Assembly (NCBI GenBank): GCA_051745935.1
Contig: JBNJEM010000558.1
Location: 1 to 5,375 of the forward strand
Source: JBNJEM01 sp051745935
GTDB taxonomy: Bacteria; Planctomycetota; Planctomycetia; Pirellulales; Pirellulaceae
Length of the DNA stretch: 5,375 nucleotides
Direction of reading: 5' to 3'
The number at the start of each line of letters is the position of its first letter. The first letter of the stretch is position 1. Shown here one piece after another: positions 1-4,901 of this stretch. The translations under genes and the position numbers were made by a program. A model generated the notes under the pieces. That model was not told where the DNA came from. It saw only the letters and a list, made by a program, of their open reading frames with translations, and did not search any database.

Positions 1-30
1 GCGACGTGAGAGAGGCGACCTATTTGGCAT
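1..30 (-). CDS. 5' end of an unidentified gene, cut by the window edge
   Basis: Only ten codons are visible, reading MPNRSPLSRR. The start is supported by a strong Shine-Dalgarno sequence, AAGGAGA, lying 6 bases before the ATG at 30-28. The twin arginine at residues 9-10 resembles the beginning of planctomycete Tat-exported proteins, such as DUF1501 proteins or sulfatases that begin 'LSRR-x-FL', but the residues that would decide this lie outside the window. The start overlaps the end of the coding remnant at 20-226 by 11 bases, so the two may have been transcribed together. The product cannot be named. Confidence 0.5.
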   Translation of the reverse strand, partial: MPNRSPLSRR

Positions 31-226
31 GGTAGTTCTCCTTCATGAGTACAGGCAGGCAAGGTTTGAGGAAGCGATGTGCTGCTTCCCGGACAGCGTC
101 CGGCGCAGGCGGCATCCAAGCTGGATCGTCGTTGATCGCGGGGCCCCTGTCAAGCAGCAGTGGCCGTAATTCGTGAGCTTCGGTTACGTCGCGGGCCACC
201 CCTGAGTAGCTCTGACGAGTAACCCG
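20..226 (-). pseudogene. Frame-displaced coding remnant, unrecognised
   Basis: This minus-strand frame is open from just after a TGA at 229-227 to a TAG at 22-20. It has no convincing start codon of its own. The protein-like part begins around position 199 (GVARDVTEAHELRPLLLD) and ends KENYHAK. It runs parallel to the last part of the ORF at 150-458 but in a different frame, and its composition looks more protein-like than that ORF's terminal residues (GGPRRNRSSRITATAA). The likely explanation is a frameshift near 195-226 that moves the reading frame of the upstream gene. I do not recognise the sequence. It could also be a chance open frame. Confidence 0.3.
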
Positions 227-458
227 TCATGGCACGCCACAACACATACCAGTCGCGGGTGACCATCCGCGGGTGGATGTAGGTCTTCTTGACCCAGTCC
301 TCGGGATTATGTTTTCCTCCCACCCACCAGGGCAGACAGTAGAGCCATTTGGGGCCTTCTTCGGCCATCAAGCCCGGATTCGCTGGCTCGAGAGCCCGAG
401 TTTGCACGTTGAATGTCAACAGAATGGCACACGTGATCAGTCGGATACCACGAACCAT
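150..458 (-). CDS. Short secreted protein; possible remnant of a GH26-type mannanase
   Basis: The ATG at 458-456 is chosen because GAGGAGAA lies 4 bases upstream. This gives 102 residues, shorter than the longest possible ORF, which starts at 530. Residues 1-22 are a plausible signal peptide (basic VRGIR, hydrophobic LITCAILLTF, cleavage near TRA-LEP). Residues about 35-69 (PKWLYCLPWWVGG through the NPEDW and YIHPRMVTRD segments) remind me of the C-terminal end of GH26 endo-mannanases, where a Trp-rich strand is followed by an N-P-x-x-W/L helix and 'HPRVITRDE'. A whole GH26 domain is about 300 residues, so nearly all of the catalytic barrel would be missing. The final 16 or so residues look like frameshifted sequence (see 20-226). 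The gene is probably a degraded or internally deleted copy. GH26 assignment is from memory and tentative. Confidence 0.4.
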   Translation of the reverse strand: MVRGIRLITCAILLTFNVQTRALEPANPGLMAEEGPKWLYCLPWWVGGKHNPEDWVKKTYIHPRMVTRDWYVLWRAMTGYSSELLRGGPRRNRSSRITATAA

Positions 459-805
459 GACGTTCTCCTCGGAAAGCGGCGGAAAACCCGATAGTAACAT
501 GCCGCGGACAACCGCGAATGACACCAGCATACCACGAACCGGAGCGGGCGGCGAGCTGGACCATTGTAGTTCGCGGTTCCGCCGCGAGACCGTGGCTCAG
601 GCCGCTGACCCGAGGAATGCGCGACTTTTCACTCGCCAGGGCCGTGGTGCGGAAGAGCCCCCGGCTGCTGGAAAAAAGTGGCGCGGAGGGCCGGCGAAGC
701 CCTCCCTGTCCACGCTTCAGGGCGCGGAACCGCGACGACGAGACCGCTCGCCCCCCTCGAAACCCCCTCTCACGAAACCCCGTCTCACCGCCTGTTGTTT
801 GCCAT
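459..805. other. Gene-free interval between the amidohydrolase and the short secreted ORF
   Basis: No frame here has both a credible start and protein-like composition. The long open frames on both strands are rich in Arg, Pro and Ser, as expected from GC-rich non-coding DNA. The interval holds the terminator-like hairpin at 672-705 and the Shine-Dalgarno of the gene at 458. The T/C-rich tract at about 745-790 (plus strand, repeats of CCCC-TCTCACGAAACCCC type) is low-complexity. Confidence 0.5.
672..705 (-). terminator. Terminator-like hairpin downstream of the amidohydrolase gene
   Basis: On the minus strand, GGAGGGC and GCCCTCC (705-699 and 691-685) form a perfect 7-bp GC-rich stem around a 7-base loop TTCGCCG. 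Seven bases beyond the stem follows a run of six T (677-672). It sits about 100 bases after the stop of the amidohydrolase gene, in the right orientation. The gap between stem and T-run is longer than in a classic intrinsic terminator, so function is uncertain. Confidence 0.4.
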
Positions 806-1786
806 TCATCCCAAACCATAAAACGTGAGGGCGTTTTCGGCGAAGAGCTTCCGTTGCTCTTGCATCGGCCGTTCTCCAACGATCTCTTGCAACGCGCTGA
901 CCCATTCACGCAACTCGGCCCCGCGCGTACAGACCGGCCAGTCGCTGGCGAAAATCACACGGTTCGGACCAAATGTGTCGAGACAATGATTCACCGGCGG
1001 CGCAAGCTGGTCCGCGGACCACTGACTCTTGTCCAGGCGGGAAACGATCCCGGAAATTTTGCAGATCGTGTTCTGGTGTCGGGCCAGGGCATCCATATCG
1101 CGCCGCCATGTGTCGGCATCATGTTGCGGCTGACGCAGGGCGGTCGACTTGGACATAAACGCAACCGGATCGGCATTCCCGCAATGGTCGATAACGAATC
1201 GCGTCTCGGGACAGGCCTCGACAAGCTGCCCGGCAACTGCCAGCATGCCCGGCGAGACACAGAGATCGAAGCAAAGCCCTCGTTTGCCTAGCAGGCGGAG
1301 ACTGGGAATGAGGCCCGGGGCTTCCAGCATCTTGGGTTGACGCATGATGTGACGCACGCCCTTGACATGGGGATTGTCCTGAAACCGATCGAGATAGGAC
1401 TTGAAGTTATCCTTGGCAGGTCGCCCACCGATCACGGCCGCGACGGTTGGGTGAGCCGGATCGGTGCAGAGTCCAATCACGTGCTCAGCCTCCGTAACCA
1501 GTTGTTCCTCGCTGACCGCCACTTCCATGTAGACGGCCTTGATGACGTTGAGTCCGGCAGTGGCTTCCAAGTAGTCTTGGGTGACGTAGTCACGAGTCAG
1601 TTCGCCGCCCGGCTTGAGCCACGGAGGCTGTACGACGCTCAAGTCCCATAGATGTTGGTGCGTGTCGACGATTGGGATGGCTTGGCTGTGCCGCGAACTG
1701 CCGGCTAGGTTCGTGCTGGTAGCCAAACCGGCCCAGGCAGTGCCATAGATAGACTGTTTGAGGAATGAACGCCGCGTGGTGGTCAT
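806..1786 (-). CDS. Tat-exported amidohydrolase 2 family protein, L-fuconolactonase-like (COG3618 type)
   Basis: The 326-residue product starts with a twin-arginine signal (RRSFLKQS at residues 5-12, then a hydrophobic Ala/Gly stretch to about 29), so it should fold in the cytoplasm and be exported. The rest is a complete TIM-barrel metal-dependent hydrolase of the amidohydrolase 2 family. Visible features are the metal-ligand motif VDTHQHLWDL (H43, H45), GVRH (H146), FVIDHCG (H201), CKISG (242-246) and FGPNRVIFASDWPV, which carries the conserved acidic residue D282, followed by a C-terminal NALTFYGL. This order matches the COG3618 group, which includes L-fucono-1,5-lactonase and 2-pyrone-4,6-dicarboxylate lactonase. 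The substrate is therefore probably a sugar lactone or similar ring ester, but it cannot be fixed from sequence. The ATG at 1786 has only a weak GAGG about 12 bases upstream. The gene appears monocistronic, with no partner close by on its strand. Length and motifs look intact. Confidence 0.88.
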   Translation of the reverse strand: MTTTRRSFLKQSIYGTAWAGLATSTNLAGSSRHSQAIPIVDTHQHLWDLSVVQPPWLKPGGELTRDYVTQDYLEATAGLNVIKAVYMEVAVSEEQLVTEAEHVIGLCTDPAHPTVAAVIGGRPAKDNFKSYLDRFQDNPHVKGVRHIMRQPKMLEAPGLIPSLRLLGKRGLCFDLCVSPGMLAVAGQLVEACPETRFVIDHCGNADPVAFMSKSTALRQPQHDADTWRRDMDALARHQNTICKISGIVSRLDKSQWSADQLAPPVNHCLDTFGPNRVIFASDWPVCTRGAELREWVSALQEIVGERPMQEQRKLFAENALTFYGLG

Positions 1787-2184
1787 GACTGGTTGTGACC
1801 TCGCCAGTAAATAGGTGGATGTCTGTCCGGTTCTTGCATGCAGAGACGGAATGGAAGCCCTTTGTCAGACGCTTTGCCAGGGCCTCGGCGGTACGTGCAT
1901 GGGCTGAGTAGGCAACTGCCGCCCATCATCGCACAAACGTTGCCCAGGGTCAAACATGGCGAGGTTTCCGTTATACGAGAAGCGGGCCGTTCGCGTGGGA
2001 AGTACAATATTCTCAGGCTCTTGACAAACAAGTTCGAGGTACTTGAAGAATACGTAACACGTTAGCCGAATGGCGGACATGTATTTTAGCCTTTCCAGGT
2101 GACGAAGATCGTGTTGTTTGCAATGGCGAATCACCTCGTGCATGTGTTCATTGGAATGCTCGGTTCTCGTCCCTTACGCCCCCC
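1787..2184. other. Gene-free interval, divergent promoter region between amidohydrolase and sialidase fragment
   Basis: I see no gene I can support. Overlapping minus-strand open frames at 1783-2031 and 1865-2143 and a plus frame at 1838-2065 lack ribosome binding sites and recognisable motifs. The promoter of the amidohydrolase should lie in the left part. The plus-strand frame of the sialidase fragment stays open upstream to 2047, but the extra residues (2047-2184) do not resemble sialidase sequence, so this DNA may mark the site where the 5' half of that gene was lost. Confidence 0.4.
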
Positions 2185-2736
2185 TTGTCTGCCTCCCCCA
2201 ACCTGCCGCAAAAACGGGAAGCCTCCCTGTTTCTGCTCGGCCGCCTGTTGGCGTTTGGGCGAGGTGACACCATCAACGGCCGCATGCCGGTGAGCATTTC
2301 GGAGGACCTTGGCAAGACCTGGACGTATCACGCCAGTCCTTTCCCGCCCATCGGCGGTGGCCAGCGGCTCGTCCTGAAGCGGCTCAATGAAGGCCCGCTG
2401 CTGTTCGTCTCCTTCACGTCCGGGAATCGTCGTAATCCCGAGGCCAACGGCATGACCTTCACCGACCAGGGAGGCAATGAGTTCATCGGTCACGGCATGT
2501 ACGCCGCCCTTTCGTTCGACGATCGCATGACGTGGCCGGTGCGAAAGCTCCTCACGCCCGGCGAGGGTAAGTGGGACGGCGGGGCGCACACCGGAAAGTT
2601 CACCGCCACGCCGACGCGAGCCGAACACGCCGGTTACCTCGCCGCCACGCAGACCCCCGACAACGTGATTCACCTGGTCAGCAGCCGCCTGCACTACCGC
2701 TTCAACCTGGCGTCGCTGACGGCGGGTGCCCAGTAA
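2185..2736 (+). CDS. C-terminal half of a sialidase/BNR-repeat family protein (5'-truncated)
   Basis: The 183-residue frame, taken here from a TTG, carries an Asp-box SEDLGKTW at residues 39-46 (the SxDxGxTW signature of sialidase beta-propellers) preceded by GRLLAFGRGDTINGRMPVSI. A second degenerate box, SFDDRMTW, is at 110-117, and the end LAATQTPDNVIHLVSSRLHYRFNL is typical of exo-alpha-sialidase-like proteins of planctomycetes and related bacteria. Such proteins are usually about 350-420 residues, often with a signal peptide. Here the first half and any signal peptide are absent, and there is no ribosome binding site at the TTG. The frame remains open upstream to 2047 without family-like sequence. 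It is therefore most likely a non-functional fragment, although the remaining half is well preserved in frame. If functional, the parent protein would act on extracellular glycans. Confidence 0.72.
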   Translation: MSASPNLPQKREASLFLLGRLLAFGRGDTINGRMPVSISEDLGKTWTYHASPFPPIGGGQRLVLKRLNEGPLLFVSFTSGNRRNPEANGMTFTDQGGNEFIGHGMYAALSFDDRMTWPVRKLLTPGEGKWDGGAHTGKFTATPTRAEHAGYLAATQTPDNVIHLVSSRLHYRFNLASLTAGAQ

Positions 2737-2752
2737 GGGGTGGCGAATCAAT

Positions 2753-2770
2753 AAGACGTGTATCGTCTTT
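2753..2770 (+). terminator. Weak hairpin just after the sialidase fragment
   Basis: AAGACG (2753-2758) and CGTCTT (2764-2769) form a perfect 6-bp stem with a 5-base loop, starting 16 bases after the TAA stop, followed only by one more T and then CC. It could help end transcription of either the plus-strand sialidase fragment or the minus-strand cassette coming from the right, but the stem is short and the T-tract poor. Confidence 0.25.
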
Positions 2771-2880
2771 CCTCCCTCGCTGCCAAGCGATTAGCGGGGG
2801 CCGAGTTGTGGTATCCCGGAATTGTCTTCCACGGTCGCGGGATCCGCAGCATCGTCCAAGCAACGAGAATCGTCCAACAA

Positions 2881-3327
2881 CTAGCCGCCAGCGCCATCTA
2901 GTGCACGCGTTTGTTGCTCACTCGCACTCTGATCCGCTCCTTCCTTCCCGCGGAGCGAACGGAGTGACAGCGAAATCAGCACGCTGGCAATTTGGCCCGG
3001 TGATGGTGAGAAACCGGGCGAAGCGACATCCGTCGCGATGTCTTCAAGTTCCTCCCACTGGCGATCGCTCAGGGGGATTTTCGTTCGGCGGGACGTGCCG
3101 GCCAACCACGGTCGCCCGCCGGTGGACTGCAGACGCTGAAAGAGTTCTTCCCGCACCTGGAACATTGAAAGCGGGCCCATCCCGATTTCGCGGATCGCGA
3201 GATCGGCAGGCTCGCCGCCCAAAGCGGCCTGAACCTTGGAGGCGTCAATCTGAGTAGGCGTTTTGCTCGTGTCCCGGATCGGCCCGTAAGTCTGTGTTTT
3301 TCGATTTCTGTCAGCCATGTCGTCCAT
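2881..3327 (-). CDS. Hypothetical protein, second gene of a coupled pair; possible ribbon-helix-helix-like C-terminus
   Basis: The product is 148 residues from the ATG at 3327-3325, or 145 from the in-frame ATG (MADRN) at 3320-3318; neither has a strong ribosome binding site. The first ATG shares its A with the upstream TAA stop (TAATG), so translation is probably coupled. I do not recognise a named family. The N-terminus is polar (residues 1-30, rich in Arg, Lys, Thr). The middle has GGEPADLAIREIGMGPLSMFQVREELFQ, predicted helical. Residues about 81-123 (TKIPLSDRQWEELEDIA, then SPSPGQIASVLISLSLRSL) have the layout of a short strand followed by two helices. That layout could be a CopG/Arc-like DNA-binding fold, but this is inference. 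The last 23 residues are polar and look like a disordered tail. Neither signal peptide nor membrane segment is seen, so it should be cytoplasmic. Confidence 0.65.
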   Translation of the reverse strand: MDDMADRNRKTQTYGPIRDTSKTPTQIDASKVQAALGGEPADLAIREIGMGPLSMFQVREELFQRLQSTGGRPWLAGTSRRTKIPLSDRQWEELEDIATDVASPGFSPSPGQIASVLISLSLRSLRGKEGADQSASEQQTRALDGAGG

Positions 3328-3698
3328 TATCCGTCGTCGAAATTGCGGACGCGATAGAACCGACCGTCAAACTCGAAGGCAATTTCGCCTTGATTCGTTT
3401 CCCGTCCCATACGGTGCAAAAACTCGCGAATGCTGGACAGGTTGGCGAGAAACGCGTCGGGAACAATGTACGAATACACGATCGCCGGATGCTCTCGGAT
3501 CACCTCCCCCTCCTCATCCCGCCAAACCCCTTCGCATGGCGGCATGGCCGTGGCCCCGCCGTTGATTTCCCCGAAAAGGTCCAGCGCCTCCAGAATCCAC
3601 TGCCTCTGGTTGCCGATCTCGTTGCCGTGCCGATCCTTGTCCGGAACGTAAATTACTGAAACACTGGGTCGAGATTCCACTGTCAACGCCAAGTGCAT
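3327..3698 (-). CDS. Hypothetical protein, first gene of the coupled pair; N-terminus uncertain
   Basis: From the ATG at 3698 the product is 123 residues. The conserved-looking part starts at about residue 10: RPSVSVIYVPDKDRHGNEI, then QWILEALDLFGEINGGATAMPP, GVWRDEEGEVIREHPAIVYSYI, and at the end REFLHRMGRETNQGEIAFEFDGRFYRV. The alternation of strands with two helices suggests a small compact alpha/beta fold. No catalytic motif stands out and I cannot name the family. The frame is open back to a GTG at 3761, but that start would overlap the promoter-like -10 and encodes an Arg-rich, unlikely N-terminus. The best Shine-Dalgarno (GGAGGGG, 3755-3749) instead serves ATGs at 3742 or 3735, which are in other frames; the 3735 frame begins MAENERDTVDLADALG. 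A one-base frameshift near 3680-3700 may therefore have split the true N-terminus from the body. The stop overlaps the next gene as TAATG. Confidence 0.6.
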   Translation of the reverse strand: MHLALTVESRPSVSVIYVPDKDRHGNEIGNQRQWILEALDLFGEINGGATAMPPCEGVWRDEEGEVIREHPAIVYSYIVPDAFLANLSSIREFLHRMGRETNQGEIAFEFDGRFYRVRNFDDG

Positions 3699-3748
3699 CC
3701 GCCAAATCAACCGTGTCCCGCTCGTTCTCCGCCATCGTCCATCGTCAT

Positions 3749-3755
3749 CCCCTCC
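3749..3755 (-). promoter_or_regulatory. Shine-Dalgarno that points to a different frame than the gene body
   Basis: GGAGGGG on the minus strand lies 6 bases before the ATG at 3742 (which reads only 11 codons, MDDGGERAGHG, before TGA) and 13 bases before the ATG at 3735 (MAENERDTVDLADALG...). Neither is in frame with the body of the gene ending at 3327. This is why the annotated start is uncertain and a frameshift is suspected. Confidence 0.4.
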
Positions 3756-3761
3756 ACTCAC

Positions 3762-3790
3762 AGATTAGATCTTTTGGGGCCAAAAGTCAA
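3762..3790 (-). promoter_or_regulatory. Promoter-like sequence with a palindromic operator candidate, upstream of the two-gene cassette
   Basis: Reading the minus strand, TTGACT (3790-3785, five of six matches to the -35 consensus) is followed by TCTAAT (3769-3764, five of six to the -10) with a 15-base spacer, or by TAATCT (3767-3762) with 17 bases. The palindrome CTTTTGG-2-CCAAAAG (3771-3786, perfect 7-bp arms) fills the spacer and touches the -35. A dimeric repressor bound there would block polymerase. If the second protein of the cassette is a DNA-binding protein, autoregulation would be a natural reading, but that is inference. Confidence 0.45.
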
Positions 3791-3817
3791 GGTGAAATCG
3801 TAACCCGTCGGTCACGG

Positions 3818-4027
3818 TCACGGTGTCACGTATCGGTTCGCGAAGAACAGCCCAGCGAGTTGCTCCTCGCGCAGCATGATCCAACTGCGTCGATAGGAAT
3901 AATCCTGGCCGGTTAGCGGATCCTCACCACAAAGAAACGCGCGGCGAACGCAGCGAGTGGTGCAATGAAAGGTGCCTGTCCGAGCTCCGTCCTCCCCCAA
4001 CAGTCTACGACGTGCACAAGAAACCAT
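3818..4027 (-). pseudogene. N-terminal fragment of a REP-associated (Y1/IS200-like) transposase
   Basis: The start is well defined: AAGGAGA lies 5 bases before the ATG at 4027-4025. The 69 residues contain GTFHCTTRCVRRAFLCGEDP, then LTGQDYSYRRSWIMLREEQLAGLFFA. This matches, from memory, the beginning of planctomycete Y1-type transposases related to RAYTs, in which the first strand 'T/Y-H-x-T-x-R-C-V-R-R-x-F-L-C-G-x-D' is followed by a helix ending 'LAxxFA'. A complete protein is normally 200 residues or more and carries the HUH metal motif (usually near 'MSNHxH') and a catalytic Tyr. Both are absent here, because the frame changes to NRYVTP and stops right after LFFA. The fragment cannot be an active nuclease. 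Its good ribosome binding site suggests a recent truncation. Confidence 0.65.
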
Positions 4028-4442
4028 GGCAGTCTCCTTTTGGTGCGGGGCCGTGATCGGATCGGCTTACCGCCCGCCGGACGGTTTTGGCAGAGGGCCG
4101 TTCACATCCCCAGGTTCATGAGATCTGCCCGCGTTTCGCACGTGCCCATGACTATACCCCAACCGTTGTCAGCTTGTCAACTGGCTGCCGTGTCCAATGG
4201 CTGCTCGCACTCTTGGTCGGACGATATCGGACAACCAGCACTGTATCCATGGCGGCCGTGGAAGCCATCTGTGTTGGACGCGACCGCGCAGGCCAGCAAC
4301 ATGGTGAGTTACACAAGGACGGGCCGGCAAGGTAATCCATCGTCTTCCGTAACCGACAACCATTTCGATGTTTGCTCCCCCTTTTGAACCCCCTGAGTAC
4401 TCTGTCCGACCAGGGATGGTTTTAGCGCTACATCTGTTGCAT

Positions 4443-4478
4443 AAAGACGGCGTAGGACGGGTCTCCAGGCCCGTCTTT
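4443..4478. repeat. Alternative 8-bp inverted repeat overlapping the left arm
   Basis: AAAGACGG (4443-4450) is the exact reverse complement of CCGTCTTT (4471-4478), with 20 bases between. It competes with the GACGGG/CCCGTC hairpin of the left arm (4456-4475) for the same CCGTC bases, so two mutually exclusive structures are possible in RNA. Followed by TTTTA on the plus strand, either form could act as a weak terminator. Confidence 0.4.
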
Positions 4479-4513
4479 TACAGCGCATAAATGTCTTTTT
4501 GCGGTTGTTTGAA

Positions 4514-4534
4514 GATCTCACATTTCGTGAGATC
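4514..4534. repeat. Perfect 8-bp hairpin inside the element
   Basis: GATCTCAC (4514-4521) pairs perfectly with GTGAGATC (4527-4534) around the 5-base loop ATTTC. Confidence 0.55.
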
Positions 4535-4547
4535 CGCGGACACCAGA

Positions 4548-4569
4548 TCAAGTACGATTTCGTACTTGA
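4548..4569. repeat. Perfect 22-base palindrome inside the element
   Basis: TCAAGTACGA (4548-4557) and TCGTACTTGA (4560-4569) are exact reverse complements separated only by TT. The palindrome abuts the right arm of the larger inverted repeat. With so short a centre it would extrude as a cruciform or bind a symmetric protein dimer more readily than act as an RNA hairpin. Confidence 0.55.
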
Positions 4570-4901
4570 AAAGACGGGCCTGGAGACCCGTTCTACATAT
4601 ACTGTTTGCAACGTTAGGTTCTACTTGAAGAGCGCGATCACTGCAAGGACGAAGACGTTTGTGGACCATGACCGTATCATATCACTGCTCCTGAATGCAG
4701 AATGGCCTTCGCGTAGCCCGGTCGTTCCACCCGTCTAACCGCTGGCATGGATATCAACAAAGCCACGCGCGGCTCGGGTATGCGAATTGTTTCTCGATCG
4801 GCGGAACTTCATCGGGTCGACGGGGTTTATTTTGTATTTGGGGCGTTGTGCGCTGCAAGCGCGCGTCGCGTTTCGGTGATTTTCCTGGGAGACTTCTTGT
4901 G

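Larger units (their letters stand above)
4452..4596. repeat. REP-doublet-like (REPIN-like) structured repeat element
   Basis: Two 28-base arms, 4452-4479 and 4569-4596, are reverse complements with one mismatch (G4456 against the base opposite it in the right arm) and are separated by 89 bases. The core of each arm is itself a hairpin: the left arm reads GACGGGTCTCCAGGCCCGTC (4456-4475), pairing GACGGG with CCCGTC around a TCTCCAGG centre. In both arms, read outward-to-inward, the core is followed by TTTT. The spacer contains two further perfect hairpins (4514-4534 and 4548-4569). Paired, inversely oriented short palindromes are the layout of REPINs, which are mobilised by RAYT transposases. 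A RAYT-like fragment lies about 420 bases to the left. Whether this sequence is repeated elsewhere in the genome cannot be seen here. Confidence 0.65.
4028..4901. other. Long gene-free interval containing the inverted-repeat element
   Basis: No frame in this 874-base stretch shows a recognisable domain, a good ribosome binding site or protein-like composition. The open frames on both strands (for example minus 4309-4611 and plus 3965-4387) run straight through the inverted repeats and mirror each other. What the stretch does hold is the structured repeat element at 4452-4596. The right end must contain the promoter of the esterase/GH43 gene, of which I can identify only the ribosome binding site. 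Confidence 0.5.

Noticed and set aside
307..909. Long minus-strand open frame of 200 codons overlapping the amidohydrolase end and the short secreted ORF
   Set aside because: Its composition is Arg/Ser/Gly-rich, it overlaps two better supported genes in other frames, and it has no ribosome binding site or motif. It is a GC-rich shadow.
518..1291. Plus-strand open frame of 257 codons antisense to the amidohydrolase
   Set aside because: It is the mirror of a gene with clear family motifs. Its own translation shows no domain.
1865..2143. Minus-strand open frame with a fairly protein-like translation (contains FSYNGNLAMFDPGQRL)
   Set aside because: It has no ribosome binding site, no recognisable family, and competes with another open frame on the same strand. 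I could not support it as a gene.
2571..3257. Plus-strand open frame of 228 codons running from the sialidase fragment across the cassette
   Set aside because: It overlaps the sialidase frame and then lies antisense to the 2881-3327 gene. The Arg/Pro/Ser-rich translation looks non-coding.
4452..4596. CRISPR-like repeats
   Set aside because: There are only two arms, in inverted orientation with a single spacer. A CRISPR array needs several direct repeats at regular spacing.
4452..4596. Ends of an insertion sequence or MITE
   Set aside because: I see no target-site duplication: the bases left of 4452 (GGC) and right of 4596 (ATATAC) do not match, and the arms' internal hairpins fit REP elements better. 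Genome-wide copies could still change this view.
4309..4611. Minus-strand open frame of 100 codons through the inverted-repeat element
   Set aside because: It reads straight across both repeat arms and the inner palindromes, with no start signal. The structure is better explained as non-coding repeat DNA.
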